A stretch of 64,000 nucleotides of DNA from Amaurobius ferox (taxonomy: Eukaryota; Arthropoda; Arachnida; Araneae; Amaurobiidae), in contig OX578142.1 of NCBI GenBank assembly GCA_951213105.1, forward strand, positions 114,325,065 to 114,389,064, in the 5' to 3' direction. Of this stretch, positions 23,301 to 35,802 are shown piece by piece. The translations under genes were made by a program, and so were the position numbers. Within the stretch, counting starts at the first letter, position 1. The number at the start of each line of letters is the position of its first letter. The notes under the pieces are model-generated. The model had not been told where the DNA came from. It made no database searches and saw nothing but the letters and a program-made list of their open reading frames with translations.

Positions 23301-24425
23301 CAACTAAGTTTCGGTAGTGACACCTTCATTTTAAAATAAAAATAGCTTCGAAAAATAAATACGTCATAGTCAACAGCATAAAAAGGTTGAAAAATATGCC
23401 AGTTTCAAAGGCAAAAAAGAAAGCCTTCTTAGGCCTTTGAAACCGGCAGAGATAAATCAGGGAGAGCACCAGTACCATGGAAAGCAGGCTCGTGTCTGTC
23501 ACAAAACCTTTGTATCAAGTGACCAAGGCAAGTACTTATTGCCAAATGAAAATGAAAAAACATGAAATGGAAAACCAAGGAGGATAGATTAACTGTAAAA
23601 TGATTCTAAACAAAACTTTGAACTAAGTGCCCTATGATGAAAATTAGGGTAACATGAAAAAAAAAACTTGTTTTGAATGGATTAACTAACTAAACAAGCG
23701 ATTTGTAAAGCTACATGAGCAAATTCAATAGATTTCAAGTCAATAGATTTTCGGTATAATAATTTAATTTTGTTTAAATTTAAAAAACCACGGAATTCAG
23801 CAAAATATAATACAGAATATGAAAAAAGTGAACGGTTTTGAAACTTTATGAGCTACTTTATCAGCGAAATTCAAATAGCAATCTATATAAACATTAAAAA
23901 TACCAGATAAGACCACTGAGATTATAATAAGAAATAAATTAATTTACCGGTTTCAGAAGTTACATGAGCTAACTCTATCAAATAAATTAATAAATTAAAA
24001 TAACTCAATCAAACAATTTTAATAAGAGGTTACATAATTAAGCAGAATATAACATGAAAACTGAAAAGATAGTTCTGCTTTGGAAGTTAAATGAAACAAG
24101 CAAGGATTTTCTAAAAATCCAAATTGCTCCATGGTTTTAGGCTGAAATATCTAGTGCAAAGTAAAGCTACTTAATAAATTAGAATAACAAACTAAATTTA
24201 ATTACATGTCTATACTCGGAGCTAAAACATAAAATGTCTAAAGGTTATCTTGTTAGACACATTCTTATCTTGTTCATTACCCAAAGGACAGTTTTATTGG
24301 GGACAGAAAGTGAGGTCATAAAATATTTCTATAAAATTGTAAAAAACTAGTTTTATTACCTACGTAATAGCACCGAATAATATAAATTATATGCATATCA
24401 GTACAACTATGTCTGATAACTGTAA
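20362..24425. other. AT-rich DNA with small structured patches, no gene
   Basis: A GC-rich patch lies at about 20815-20920 and a mixed-composition patch at about 21535-21760, neither with a recognised product. A 15-bp inverted pair, GCCAGTTTCAAAGGC against GCCTTTGAAACCGGC (about 23398-23448), forms a hairpin with one mismatch. A degenerate TATG-type run is near 22040-22070. Confidence 0.45.
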
Positions 24426-24516
24426 TAAGAAATAAAGTGTCTCTTAATGATAAAAGAAATATAACATCAATATGATGTTATATTTCTTTTATCATTAAGA
24501 GACACTTTATTTCTTA
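24426..24516. repeat. Perfect 44-bp palindrome with 3-bp centre
   Basis: The left arm 24426-24469 and the right arm 24473-24516 are exact reverse complements by my reading, separated only by ATA (24470-24472). The arms carry AATAAAGTGTCTCTTAATGA near the outer side and ATAACATCA next to the centre. Confidence 0.92.
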
Positions 24517-24569
24517 CAATGGACACTTTATTTCTTCTCCTATCATCAAGAGACACTTTATTTCTTCTC
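24517..24569. repeat. Direct repeats between two palindromes
   Basis: GACACTTTATTTCTTCTCC occurs twice here (about 24522 and 24552). The same GACACTTTATTTCTT is also in the right arm of the preceding palindrome. Confidence 0.8.
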
Positions 24570-24632
24570 CAGGACACCTCCAGGAGAGTACCAAAGCCAA
24601 TATGGCTTTGGTACTCTCCTGGAGGTGTCCTG
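24570..24632. repeat. Perfect 30-bp palindrome with 3-bp centre
   Basis: Left arm 24570-24599 (starting CAGGACACCTCCAGG) and right arm 24603-24632 are exact reverse complements around ATA (24600-24602). The arm sequence is unrelated to the first palindrome, but the centre CA-ATA-TG is the same. Confidence 0.92.
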
Positions 24633-25813
24633 GTTTAAAAGTAAGACTGCGATTGCTCTTTTAAACTGGAATAATAAAATGCTAAAAAATTTATTTTTAG
24701 ATTTTAAATGATTTATAGTCGATTAGTGTCCACTGCTAGAATGAAACTTTACTGCTAGAACTATGTCTACTAATTTATCTCATTGTTTTTCACTTTACTT
24801 CTTAAAACCTTTCTTGCTCATGCATAACTTGTAACACTGTTTGTACAAGCAGAACTGAAACTCTGTAGGAAAGTTTGCAAATAAAACATTTCAGCTTAAT
24901 ATTTTACGCCTCTGAGTTAAAAAAGCACTGTACAGAACATTTCAGTCCGCTTCTGATTTTAGGCAATTTTCTCACACGTGTGGTGGATAACGAAAGTTAG
25001 TTAAAGAAAAGCTCATTGTATTATTTTTCCTGGATTGACTTGAATGTTGACATAAGGAAAGAGAATATAAATCTTCTGTTGAACTACAGTTTGTGTATCG
25101 CAGTAGGAGGGGATTAGTCGTATAATGCTTGTTGTAGATGAACAAAGCTTGGCTTTATACGTGTTATTACGTTGCAATAATAAAAAAGAAGCTTCCGCAA
25201 TTTCTTGTTTTACAGTTTCCACTTTTTTTTAAGCAAGCATAAAATCTTTCCATTTTTGCTTTATAATGACTCTCTGTTTATTGTTCATCTAAATCGTCTG
25301 TCAAAATGTTATCGCCAGAAGGACTTTTGCAAAACATTATGGTCATTTTGTTACACTACAGCCAAATTATTTTACAATCAATATTTATAAAGACCACGGA
25401 AGATAAATCAACCAATCAAAGATAATTAAGAAAGATGTCAGCGAAATATTAACTATATATTTTGATTTTGCGTTTAACATTAAAGTTTTTGAAACAGAGA
25501 GGGTATAATTAATTATACCTAATGACAACATATTTTTCAACATTTGTTTTAAGATGGCATAATATTGCCATTTCTTAATTTCAGAACCGAAGCAGTTCCG
25601 ATCCGCAGTGATTATTTATCAAACAGTAAATAATTTTATATTAGCTGCTTTCAAGTCAAAGTACATGGGAAATTCTAACTTAGTCTACATGCAAATAAAT
25701 ACTTATATAATTAATATCTTGTTACGATATGAAATCATGAATGAATTGTATACAGAATAACAAATGTAATATTTGCTTAGTCATTGTTTTTGTAACATAG
25801 GAGGAAAGCTTTC
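24633..25813. other. AT-rich DNA, nothing recognised
   Basis: I see no gene or element here. Confidence 0.5.
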
Positions 25814-25879
25814 ACATTTCAGTTGCATTCTGGTAGGTCGGACGGTCTGGGTCTCAACAACAACAACATTTCAGTTGCA
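25814..25879 (+). mobile_element. Extremely 5'-truncated SINE copy with 14-bp target duplication
   Basis: Only the last 38 bp of the SINE remain (25828-25865: TTCTGGTAGGTCGGACGG followed by TCTGGGTCTCAACAACAAC). They are flanked by ACATTTCAGTTGCA at 25814-25827 and 25866-25879. The exact flanking repeats show that this is a real insertion and not a chance match. The open frame starting at 25823 is an artefact of this insertion. Confidence 0.88.
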
Positions 25880-28317
25880 CCTAGAGTCAGTGGCGTGGCG
25901 AATCCTGATACAGAAAGCAAGTCATTCGTAGATGCATATTACATCCCACCCCTTGCATTATCAATCGCACTACACTACTTCAGAGATTTAATGGTAATAA
26001 TAGTAATAAAAACTAATAATGTTACTGCTATTATTTTACATATTGTAACTAGGGAAATGTTTTTGTCGGAATCTTATAGCAGCATTCACCACTGCCTAGA
26101 ATCTAATATCTTTCTAATTGCAGTGAATGTGTACATAAAAACATCACTAAATTAAACGTAAGAACTATTATTGCTCTATACTAAATAAATAAATTATAAC
26201 TAGCTACAACACTGAAAATTGACAAAAACCTTTTAAAATGGTCTGTCAAGGATAAGGTCGATCCTATAGCATTAAATGATTTGAAATTTTTTGTTTAGAA
26301 TACTGTTATTATTAGATATACTTTACTTAGAATACTGTACTCTCATTCTTTTGGTTACAATTGGATTATAATGTTTATTTTTTTATGAAATGTTAAAGTA
26401 AAAGTTTAAAATTTTTGGTTGTAGCAAATCATCTAATTATCCTAAATCCTTTATATCATCAGACAGTCTACTTAATTATCTTTTTAATATAGGTAATTTG
26501 ACATCTGAAATTGATTGTTACATATATTTTAATATATTTTGAAAGAACACGCTATTCATATTAAAGAAATGAAAAGTTTTATCTTGAACGATCTATCTTA
26601 AACTATTTAATATTTTTCTTTCTCATAAATTCTTTAAATACTGTATTTTTGCAGATTCTAATGCACTTTATGCCGTGGTTGTATGTCTAATAGGGGGCTT
26701 TGAAATTAAATATTAAATTTTATTCCGTCGCTGATACTTTGATTCGCAATTCTTCTACCTGTTGCAATTCAGTTGCAATTCGCAATTCCGTTGAAGAACG
26801 GATTTTAACTATTTCTCCCAAACGTCACGTCACGCTGTTAACGTAACCACGGAGGAGAGACTTCATATGCAAGCTCTGAAGCATGATCACGTGAATACGC
26901 CTAGGGAACTGAAAAATATCATTTAAATTTGTATATAATTATAAGTAATATTTTAGTAGTACAGATATATGAATATTTTTTAACTCACGTAATGCATTTT
27001 TAGTGACTGCATAATATGTTGTCCCTGTTCACTGAAGCTCACTAATAACCGACATAAACTTATACTTTAAAATAAGTTTGTATGTAATAAAATACACAAA
27101 TTCTGTACACAAATAAATTTTAGCACTTTAAACAGTATTTAAGTATTATATTCATTGCATTATATTAACCTCAATTATCTAACCATGAGTAATTTAATAT
27201 TTCTATTGTACTTATCGTTTCGTGAGGTCTCAATTAGCAATTATACAAATAATTGAAGAAATTTCTAAAAAGACCATCTTAATTTTAGACATAACGGGTT
27301 GAGTGTTAAATTTAAATATCTATAACAGTTATAAAATATACGTCTGATTGTTTAAAATTATTCCATCGCCAGATTATATAGAATTAATTATTCACTTCCT
27401 GATGCATATCAGAAATCATTCAAAAACAACTCAGCATCTTTGTATTAATGATCATTTATGCATGTTTGGATCCGGATTTGAATCATTTATTAGAATGCAG
27501 AATTCCTCGATGGAACCTGCGCGTTACCCCTGTATCTACTGGTATTGAACATAACACCTATCTTCCACCATGGACATCGGAAACGGATGGCCGCAACATT
27601 CATCATAATACACGAAATGCAGAGGAGCTGGATTAGATAAAGCAACATTTCGGTCAAGCAAACGACAATCAATCAAGCAGTGTACCTATAAAGGAAATCT
27701 CGATCGAAATACTTTCCCAAAGTTCTGATTCAAACCCACACAAATCAATCCTTACAATTTTTGTATCATTATTTCTTTATCAGGACATTCTGGCAAGATA
27801 TTTATCTTTTTCAAATTACATGCTTGAAACGTCTGATATAATACAACTGAAAAACAAAACTCAATTGAGGATTAAAAGGCTTGAGAAGGCTGATGCATAG
27901 ATTGTCAAAACTTAAGGAACAGAAGTTTTTTCTATTAACTCTTCCACTATCCTTACTCAATAGGATAAGATAAAATTATTAGTTTTCTATATGCATTTTA
28001 TATAATCTAAATAAAAAAAAATATGAAAATACTTTCACACCTAAATTGTAGATTGAATTATTGGTTGAGAAGTACCAAAGAGCCAACATAACTATTTTAT
28101 TATTTACTAACTTCCCCACTGAGTTATCCGTACTCAATAGGGTAAGATGAAATTATGGAAGACACTCCCATTGCTGATACCAGCATTCATGAACCTGTTT
28201 CATGAGCTCGTCCGCATGGAACAGCCGATATCTGCAGTGGTAGCAAGAAACTTGCTATAAACTACTATTATTGCGAGCTTCTATGGGACCGGACAATTTC
28301 AGTTTTGCCACGTGGCC
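25880..28317. other. AT-rich DNA, no gene recognised
   Basis: A CAGTGGCGTGGCG word at 25889 resembles a hAT-type end, but I find no partner. A frame of about 62 codons at 27448-27636 has mixed composition and no recognised domain. ACTCAATAGG(A/G)TAAGAT-type sequence occurs twice at about 27955 and 28132. Confidence 0.45.
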
Positions 28318-28646
28318 GGTATAAAATTTGTTTACAATTTAGCTCAAGCTCTATGAAGCTGCAAATGCAAAGTTATTTTTCTTCCGTCCGTCTAATTGCT
28401 ACTGGATAGTGTAAATGCAAGTGTAAAGGCAAAGTTCATAAAACACAAAACCCACCTATAAGGGCGTCCCAAAAATATGGAAGACACTCCATTGCAGATT
28501 CCAAACAGTCCATTAATGCAGGTATCTGCTATATGATTGTCTTCCATATTTTGGGGAATGACCCTTATAGGCGGGTTTGATATTTTATGAGCTTTACCTA
28601 CGCAAATTGGAGTGGTCAAAGCTAAATTGTAAACGAACTTTATGCC
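28318..28646. mobile_element. Fold-back element with long inverted arms
   Basis: The left arm runs from 28318 (GGTATAAAATTTGTTTACAA) to about 28485 and pairs imperfectly with 28539-28646, whose reverse complement begins GGCATAAAGTTCGTTTACAA. Both arms contain the CCTATAAGGG and ATATGGAAGAC blocks. About 53 bp separate the arms. There is no coding sequence and no clear target duplication. It is probably a non-autonomous DNA element of unknown class. Confidence 0.65.
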
Positions 28647-29002
28647 GTTTACAATTTATTTATTGATTAATTTTATTAACACATAACTATTTTTATATAG
28701 ATGGAAGAAAAATTTAGAAATACAAACTAAGGTTGATAATGGGTGTAAATGTAAATACGAATTTATAATTAATATTTAAATAGATGTTTCTGATCTTAGA
28801 CACCAGGTTAAATGTTAAATAAGTTAGAAAATAGTTTTTTGTAGTGATTTTTAATTGGAGTGAATTTTATAAATATTTTAAAATTTAACACTCAATTTGC
28901 TGCTCATGCCTTAGAGCGAGTCGAGTGGTTTGGGTTTTCGACACTTACTGTTCATACATCGTAATATTACAAGAAATTTGTAGACTGTAGACTATCAGAC
29001 TT
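28647..29002. other. AT-rich DNA, nothing recognised
   Basis: I see no gene or element here. Confidence 0.5.
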
Positions 29003-29178
29003 ACAATGTACTTATGAGGTTGGTAGTAGGGGAAGGAGGGTACGGTACCTGTGGATGCCTCCCCCACTAGGCTCCGATCTAAATTGGGTGGCACTTCCCG
29101 GCCGTCCAAACAGATACCTTACACCTTTCTGGTAGGTCGTACGGGCTGGGTCTCAACAAAAACAACAATGTACTTATG
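29003..29178 (+). mobile_element. 5'-truncated SINE copy with 14-bp target duplication
   Basis: The body at 29017-29164 is the 3' half of the SINE seen at 8.6 kb and lacks the tRNA-like head. It ends TCTCAACAAAAACAA. ACAATGTACTTATG flanks it at 29003-29016 and 29165-29178. Truncation at the 5' end together with a target duplication is the mark of LINE-driven retroposition. Confidence 0.92.
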
Positions 29179-29544
29179 GAAGACATACGGTTTGCAAAAA
29201 CGTAAATCCTCTCCCAAAAAGTTTCGATCCGTTCTGCTGAATGTTTCAATTAATCCTTTGACATTATATATATTCATAAACTGACGGATTTTGCGCAGTT
29301 GTTAAGTACGTATAACTTCTTGCTGGGGATATTAAAAAAAGTCAATCTGGTAAAAAGTACCGTTCTTTTGAAAGAGAGGGATTAATTGAAGTATGTTTTA
29401 ACTTTGTTGAATGTTTTGAATATTTCAAAATTTTGTTGGGTCAACGAAATTAAGTAAAGTTATAAAATTAAAGGTTTAGTTCAAAATTTCAAATTCTACA
29501 TTTTTGCAATGCATGACGGTTCGAAGTACGCTTTTGCAACCTAA
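29179..29544. other. AT-rich DNA, nothing recognised
   Basis: I see no gene or element here. Confidence 0.5.
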
Positions 29545-29692
29545 AGTTTACTACTTTAACTATTACTACTTTACTATTTAACTGCTACTACTTTACTATT
29601 TAACTATTACTACTTTAACTATTAATTCTTTACTATTTAACACTATTACTACTTTAACTATTGCTGCTTTACTACTTCAACTACTAAAGTTT
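29545..29692. repeat. Degenerate ACTACTTTAACTATT minisatellite
   Basis: Words of the form ACTACTTTA(A)CTATT recur about nine times with length variation. Confidence 0.8.
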
Positions 29693-30212
29693 ACTTTTTA
29701 AAACATATACAAATATAGGAAATAAGTATATTAAATGTCACGAAATATTTAAAATTAACTGTAATTAATTGTAGACATATGTAAAATTATAAACTATTAC
29801 TGCTCTGTTTGGTATATTTCTCATAAGTTAACGTAATTAAATATTATTTTATGATTTTCTTTTGACTCCAGATTTGGAAAAATAAGCATGCTTCATGTTT
29901 TTTTAAAAACAGCACATAAAGTTATTGTAATAAAAAAACTAAGTCATTCATTTTTTGTTAAAATAATTCGTGCAACTAATCACTAATGAGGAAGCAAGAG
30001 AGACAAATATGCAAGACAAAAATGTATAAGAACTTATTTCAAAGCAAATGAAGATATGGGTTACAAAAAGAAATCCGGAATAATTTCAAAATAATTTTCC
30101 ATTTTTTTTAGTCTTGCATTAAAAAAAAATAATATTCCTGATACGAATAATAATTCTTTAAATTACATTTAGCATGATAAAAACTTAAAAATTGTGCAGT
30201 TTAAAGAAAACA
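29693..30212. other. AT-rich DNA, nothing recognised
   Basis: I see no gene or element here. Confidence 0.5.
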
Positions 30213-30300
30213 ACAATCTGATGTGGGCAGCACATGATTTTCTTTATATAATACAATGAATTTACCGTTAGGTCCCGTAGCTTTTCTACAGTGTCGCATG
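30213..30300 (+). mobile_element. Family A repeat, 5' end fragment (subfamily A1)
   Basis: AATCTGATGTGGGCAGCACA at 30213 is the family A 5' end with its small hairpin (ATGTG...CACAT). It is followed by the A1-type ATACAATGAATTTAC. Where the copy ends on the right is unclear. Confidence 0.7.
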
Positions 30301-32038
30301 TCTAATTTTTATTGAGAAATTATATTAGTTTATCACACAAAAGGAAACAGAAGAAATATTTTCTAAAAATAATTCCTATAATGAGTATGTATAACATTTG
30401 AATTTTCATCAATTTTTTTTAAAACTAAAACGGACTTTCATCAATTACTTTGAAAGTAAATTTAAAATAAAAATTTTATTTTAAATTTGTGGTCAATGTG
30501 ATGAATTATTTTTACAAGAGAATTCAAAATCTGCCGCATATCTTTTAAGATCAATAGTCAGAAAAAAAAACTGCATCCTTGTATACTCCATATTGACCCG
30601 GTCTCTATCGATAGACTGTTGAAAACAACTCCTAGAAAAAACTTCAAACATAAAGAATATTTTCAACGTAAAAGAAATGTTACCGTCTCTTGAATTCAAC
30701 AAGATTGTTAAACAAAAGTGAATTTGCTGATTCGCTCCGATTTGCAAACCGGAGGGTATTTGCGTCCTCATTATCTCAAGAACGATAATTTTTTTTATTG
30801 ACCATAGATAATGGTATCAGGTCCAGGAGTATAATTTCCAAATTTTAACACCCGCCAATTTTAGCAACAGCCTTAACGAAATGCTGCATTTTTTAAGTGA
30901 AATAATTATTGTACTGTGTCTTTTGGAGAACAATAATATTTTAAACAATTTTTAAATAGTGTTCAGCTCATTATAATCACAGAAAGGTAAAACGATAATT
31001 CGCTCCAACTCTCTCTATCGATAAAATAACTCACCCATTCATATTCAGTCCTTCACTTTCGATATTGACCTTCAGTTCCGGGATGTGAAGGATGGCTATT
31101 ACTGAATTCAGCACATTCCTTTCTACGGATTTCTGCACGCTGCCCCTGAACGCCCCCCCCCCCCCTCATATGGTGTGCAGACGGATAGATTTATTGACAC
31201 CAAGTACTTCCTCGGGATGCGTACAAACACTTAAGAATGTCTGTCACATTACCAACAAGGGAGACGATGTGCAGAGGCGTTGCTACCAGGAGATCAGATA
31301 AATATTTGAGACCACAATGGCTGATATAGAGCAGTCTTTCCCACGATGCTTTCAAAACAAGGACCGCTGTATTCTTTTTGCTGTATCTCTCTGATGTTCG
31401 CTGTATTCTGTCATTTTTCTCAATTTTAAGAACTGGATTGACAGCATAGCAAAGTCGCCGATTTGATGTAGTGAATAATTTTTTCAGTGTGTGAGGGAGC
31501 GCGGGGGTGGGGGTGAGGGGTGGGAGCTGAAATCATTGGCACACTTACTCGCATGTATAGAATACTTCTATACATCTCAAAAACTCTCGTGGGTTTGATT
31601 TTAACTTGACTTACGGATAATGGGGATCAGGGATTAATCTCTGTGTGTAACTTTAGGAACTTCATACCGATCATTTTAAAATTTACATAAAAGTACATAC
31701 ATGTTTAAAATAAATATAAAATGCAATGACTCTGTATCCAAAATGTATAGCACTCTGGATACAGATAGTCATAGTAATATACTTTTAAATTAAAATCCCA
31801 TTAACGGTCTTTAAACCGGATAATTTTGATGTAAGTCACTTCAGATGAAGGTTGAAATACAAACAGTATCATGCTGAAATGCATATTAGGAGCATATTTT
31901 AATGCTATGAATTCAGAGTCAAATATACCAATAAAATATTTACTATTCCAAAAGCCATGATCAAAAGCAAAAACTCGATTAATAAAGTCTTGTACGCATG
32001 TGTTTAGGGTTGCAGGCCCAGACCACTCGATTGACCTA
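30301..32038. other. AT-rich DNA with a poly-C run
   Basis: No gene is called. A C run lies at about 31149-31162 and a G-rich patch at about 31498-31528. The frame at 31092-31301 contains the poly-C run and has no recognised domain. Confidence 0.45.
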
Positions 32039-32361
32039 TCATGTGTTTAGTGTTGATTATTTATTGATTGAGACCCAGATCTTCCGACCTACCACAAAGG
32101 TGTAAGGTAACTGTTTAGACGTCCGGGAAGAGCCACCCAATTTAGACCGGAACCCAGTGGAGGAGGCATCCACAGGGACCGTACCCTCTTTCCCCTACCA
32201 CCAACCTCTCGGAAGGACTTACGGACCCACATGTTTAGCGTGATCGTACTCCGAGTGAATACAGCGGCAGTTTTGGCAGTGGCGGGAATCGAACCCGGGC
32301 CTACCGAGTGCAACTCCCGCACGCTATCCACAGGGCTACCGCGCCCTCATGTGTTTAGTGT
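32039..32361 (-). mobile_element. tRNA-derived SINE, full length, with 15-bp target duplication
   Basis: The body is 32054-32346, flanked by TCATGTGTTTAGTGT at 32039-32053 and 32347-32361. The minus-strand head at about 32346-32280 has the B box GGTTCGATTCCCGCC (plus strand GGCGGGAATCGAACC). On the plus strand the left end is a decayed form of the (CAA)n tail. It is the same family as 8629-8915. Confidence 0.93.
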
Positions 32362-35029
32362 GTACATCTTCATATGAAGAACAAAATTGTCGTGCATCTT
32401 ATTTTGAATTTTTCTTATTTCTCCTAAATCCTACCAAACTTATTTCTATTAGTCACATTGTGAATATAATTATATTTACAAAACATTCATTTTTGCACTA
32501 CACTAAAGGCTAATCTATTTCAAAACAGGGGCGTATATGTTCAAAATAAGCGGTAGCTTAGATCTGAACATTATATTGCTTTGGATCTCAAAGACGGCAA
32601 ATCAGTACATTCTCTAAAGCGAATGAATGCAATTATAATAAAGAGGATATACACTTAAAATCTAGTTTCATTAACACGACAATTCAAAATAGTTAAATAT
32701 CATACCGTTAGGTGGCGCTATGATATAGCACGAGCGGGAAGAATAAAATGAAGTCACATTTCTTTTATAAAATAAAATAGTTATTAATTTTGTATTTAAA
32801 AATGAGAATGACAGTCTCACAATATTTCAGTTTAAACTATCCATCGCAAAGAAAGGTGTTGAAATATAATTGTAGTATTTAATCAATGCGATTTGTTTCA
32901 TCAATGCGATTGGAAAATATACTAAACACTGATATATTTGTGATTTGTTTTTCCAAACGTAAAATTGCTATGGAATAAAATCATCTGTGCACTTAGCTAT
33001 TTAGTAAATATAAATCATAATAGTTGAGATAGTAGTTTGTATAAATATTTTTATATAAGATATATATTTTTACAAGATATATAAGATATATATTTATATA
33101 AGATATATATTTTTATATAGAAATTACAAAATTTTCGAAAATTATTTCACTCAATTGGAAGAATAATGATTGTGTTAAAAAGAGCAGCTTTTATATTAGT
33201 CGCATATATTTTCACTTGTTACTTCATATTTTATAAGCCATCTATTAAAAAGTACGAATTTATAAGTAGTATTGTAGGGATGGCGGTAAAGAAGGTCATT
33301 ATAACACCCATTGTCTACACAAACACATAGGCTCCCTATTGGATAAGCGATATGCCATCGAGAATCACCTTGTTCGAGCATTGATTCTCCGCCTTTCCGA
33401 GATCCTCTCTAAGTCTATTAACTCAGGTTTTTAGACGAGTCAAATAGAGAATTCTAAATTAAATTAGACTCCATTGGTTGTGTAGTGGTTGTTTATTGTG
33501 AGAAAGTTTAAGAAAATAGTTGCATCCTTAAAAGAAGGGATGAGTAGGGGGGATGCTCATGGAATCTGCAAAAAAATTAGCAATAGTTGGAACATGCTTG
33601 GAAAATTTTCCAAAATAAAAATCTATCGATGAATAGTATTGATTACAGGAACACAGAAATCTATTGTCACGTTAGCAGGGATGTCAAGGGTGTTATGTTG
33701 TCATGATTTTCCACGAAACAGTTGTCATTTTACTTACCGTCTGAAAAAATATTTTTTCCTTGTGATTGTATGAAAATACTTACACTTTTCATTCCCGTCT
33801 AATAAAACACATCTTTCGATTTTACATGTATTGTTGGGCAAGGATTTCCCAGGCAACAACCATTTAGCTTAAAATAACAAAAATGTTTAATTATTTTTAT
33901 TGTTAAATTCCATAAAAAAAATTGATATCGCATTCCTAAGCGATGTAATGTTCAGCCCTAATTTACCGCGTTGAAGATGCTTCATCATTTCTTTCAGTTT
34001 TAGGATGATTAAACAAGATGTAAGCAAGATTTCATAATAACCATTATTAATACGACAATAAAATATTTATATATATTTGTTAAACAGTGAAGAGATACGT
34101 GTTTATGTAATCATAAAATAATATACCATTTGCAAGTAATTAGTTATAAACCTATCAACAATAATACATTTGATCATTTTTCCTCTCTCTCAGCTGAAAC
34201 AACCGAAGCAACTTGTATATTCGGGCTTGTGTGCAAGTTCAGTATGTTATTGTAACCGGTCGTGACTTACAGTTTTGAAAGAGAGCACTTCGCGCCCCCA
34301 ATTTGCGTTCTTCATACTGCGTCATATGCCTCATTACTTGACTAATGTGAAACAATGTGCGCTCATTTATCTTGTGGTCTGGAGACGAGACCCCAGAGGT
34401 CGCTGTAGCCTCTAGCAGCTGCCCATCGCTCCAGCTGCTCAGGTAAATAGACACAGGCACCTGTAGGGCCTCGGGCGTTTTACGGCCTTAGACATATAGG
34501 CTCCTTTTATGTCCGATTTCGGAGGGGTCCTCGACTGAGATCGCGCAGGGTCGTGATCCTTGATTAGAGACTGGTGTGGAAATAGTGCGAATAGGAATTG
34601 CTGTTATTTGGGAGACGTGTTTGTTTAGTGCCGCAAATCGGATTGTTTATGGCGTAATATAAATATTCATTGACACCTCAAAACATAAAAATTCTAACCT
34701 AACCGTGGGGGATTTTGTTGTGTGGCGTCCTTTATATGTCTTGCAGTGTAATGTTGGTATGGTTTGTATTTAAACACCACAAATTGGATGCTTGCTGAAT
34801 TCTAAGTATTGGAAAGGTTGACATGGACGAAAGATGGAAATTTGAAATTTTTGCATTACCCACTAAAATTTAAGCACAAAATGCAAATCGTCCTTTAGTG
34901 CCCCGTTCTTAACTATTGGAGGGTAGTATATTTTATTTCAGCTTCGGGGGATATTGGTCTCGTTGGTGAAAATCATATACAGTGGTACCATATAGGATGA
35001 TTGAAAGGTAATTAGGAGCTTCAAATATA
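32362..35029. other. AT-rich DNA with one GC-rich island
   Basis: A TATA-rich patch lies at about 33050-33120. A markedly GC-richer island at about 34190-34620 carries no frame I recognise. The minus-strand frame at 34239-34460 has mixed composition but no known motif. Confidence 0.4.
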
Positions 35030-35228
35030 TATATAATCAGTGGCGTACCGTCATGGAGCGGGACGGAGCTATCGCTCCAGGGAGCCGAATAAGAAGGGGC
35101 GCCCCCTTACGATGAACATACTTTTGGCTTAAGACTATGGAGACTATGGAGGCCAAAGATTAGGAAAGAGTGTCCTAAAATTTATGCGCCCCAAGACGGC
35201 ATAGTCTAATTACGCCAAAGTAAATAAT
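35030..35228. mobile_element. hAT-like MITE, 183 bp
   Basis: The element at 35038-35220 starts CAGTGGCGTA and ends TACGCCAAAG. It is flanked by TATATAAT (35030-35037) and TAAATAAT (35221-35228), an 8-bp duplication with one mismatch, as expected for hAT elements. It is non-coding. Confidence 0.7.
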
Positions 35229-35428
35229 TATTACTCATAATAAACATATCCAGAAACTCAGAAAAGGGAATGTCCATAGTTGAATGAGATGTAAACTCTC
35301 GTAGATATTCTTTAGATGAAAATACTTAATAAGGAGTCAGCGGATTTGTTGAGCCAATGAAAGAGGATTATAATACCAAATCGCAAACCTTGTCCCTGGA
35401 TATGCTGCTGTTTTTTAATCAGTTATTA

Positions 35429-35599
35429 CGCACGATCACAGACGGAGCTTGGGGTGCTAAGCAGCCCCAAAAGTTTTAATAGCACCCCCAGCATTTTCTC
35501 AAATGTACATTATTATTATATATCGCAACTGGAATTATAAAAACTAAAAGAGTTTCAGCAACCCCTAACTAAAATCCTAGCTCCGCTTATGCGTACGAT
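35429..35599. mobile_element. hAT-like MITE, 155 bp
   Basis: The element at 35437-35591 has ends CACAGACGGAGCTTGG and the reverse complement CATAAGCGGAGCTAGG. The flanks CGCACGAT (35429-35436) and CGTACGAT (35592-35599) differ by one base. Its ends differ from those of the neighbouring MITE, so it belongs to another subfamily. Confidence 0.78.
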
Positions 35600-35802
35600 A
35601 TGTGATATGCATACAATTTTCAATCGCTTTTCATATTTCAGCGCTTGAAAGTTGTACTGCTTCTTATACAAGTCCAGGGGTATCCTACTCAAGTTTACGT
35701 AAGCAAAAAAACTTTGAAGTTAAACCTTTTATCTGCGACTGTAATGCAGTGCAAAGATCATTCGCACCAGGTCATATTATATAATTTACAATTGGTAATA
35801 TG

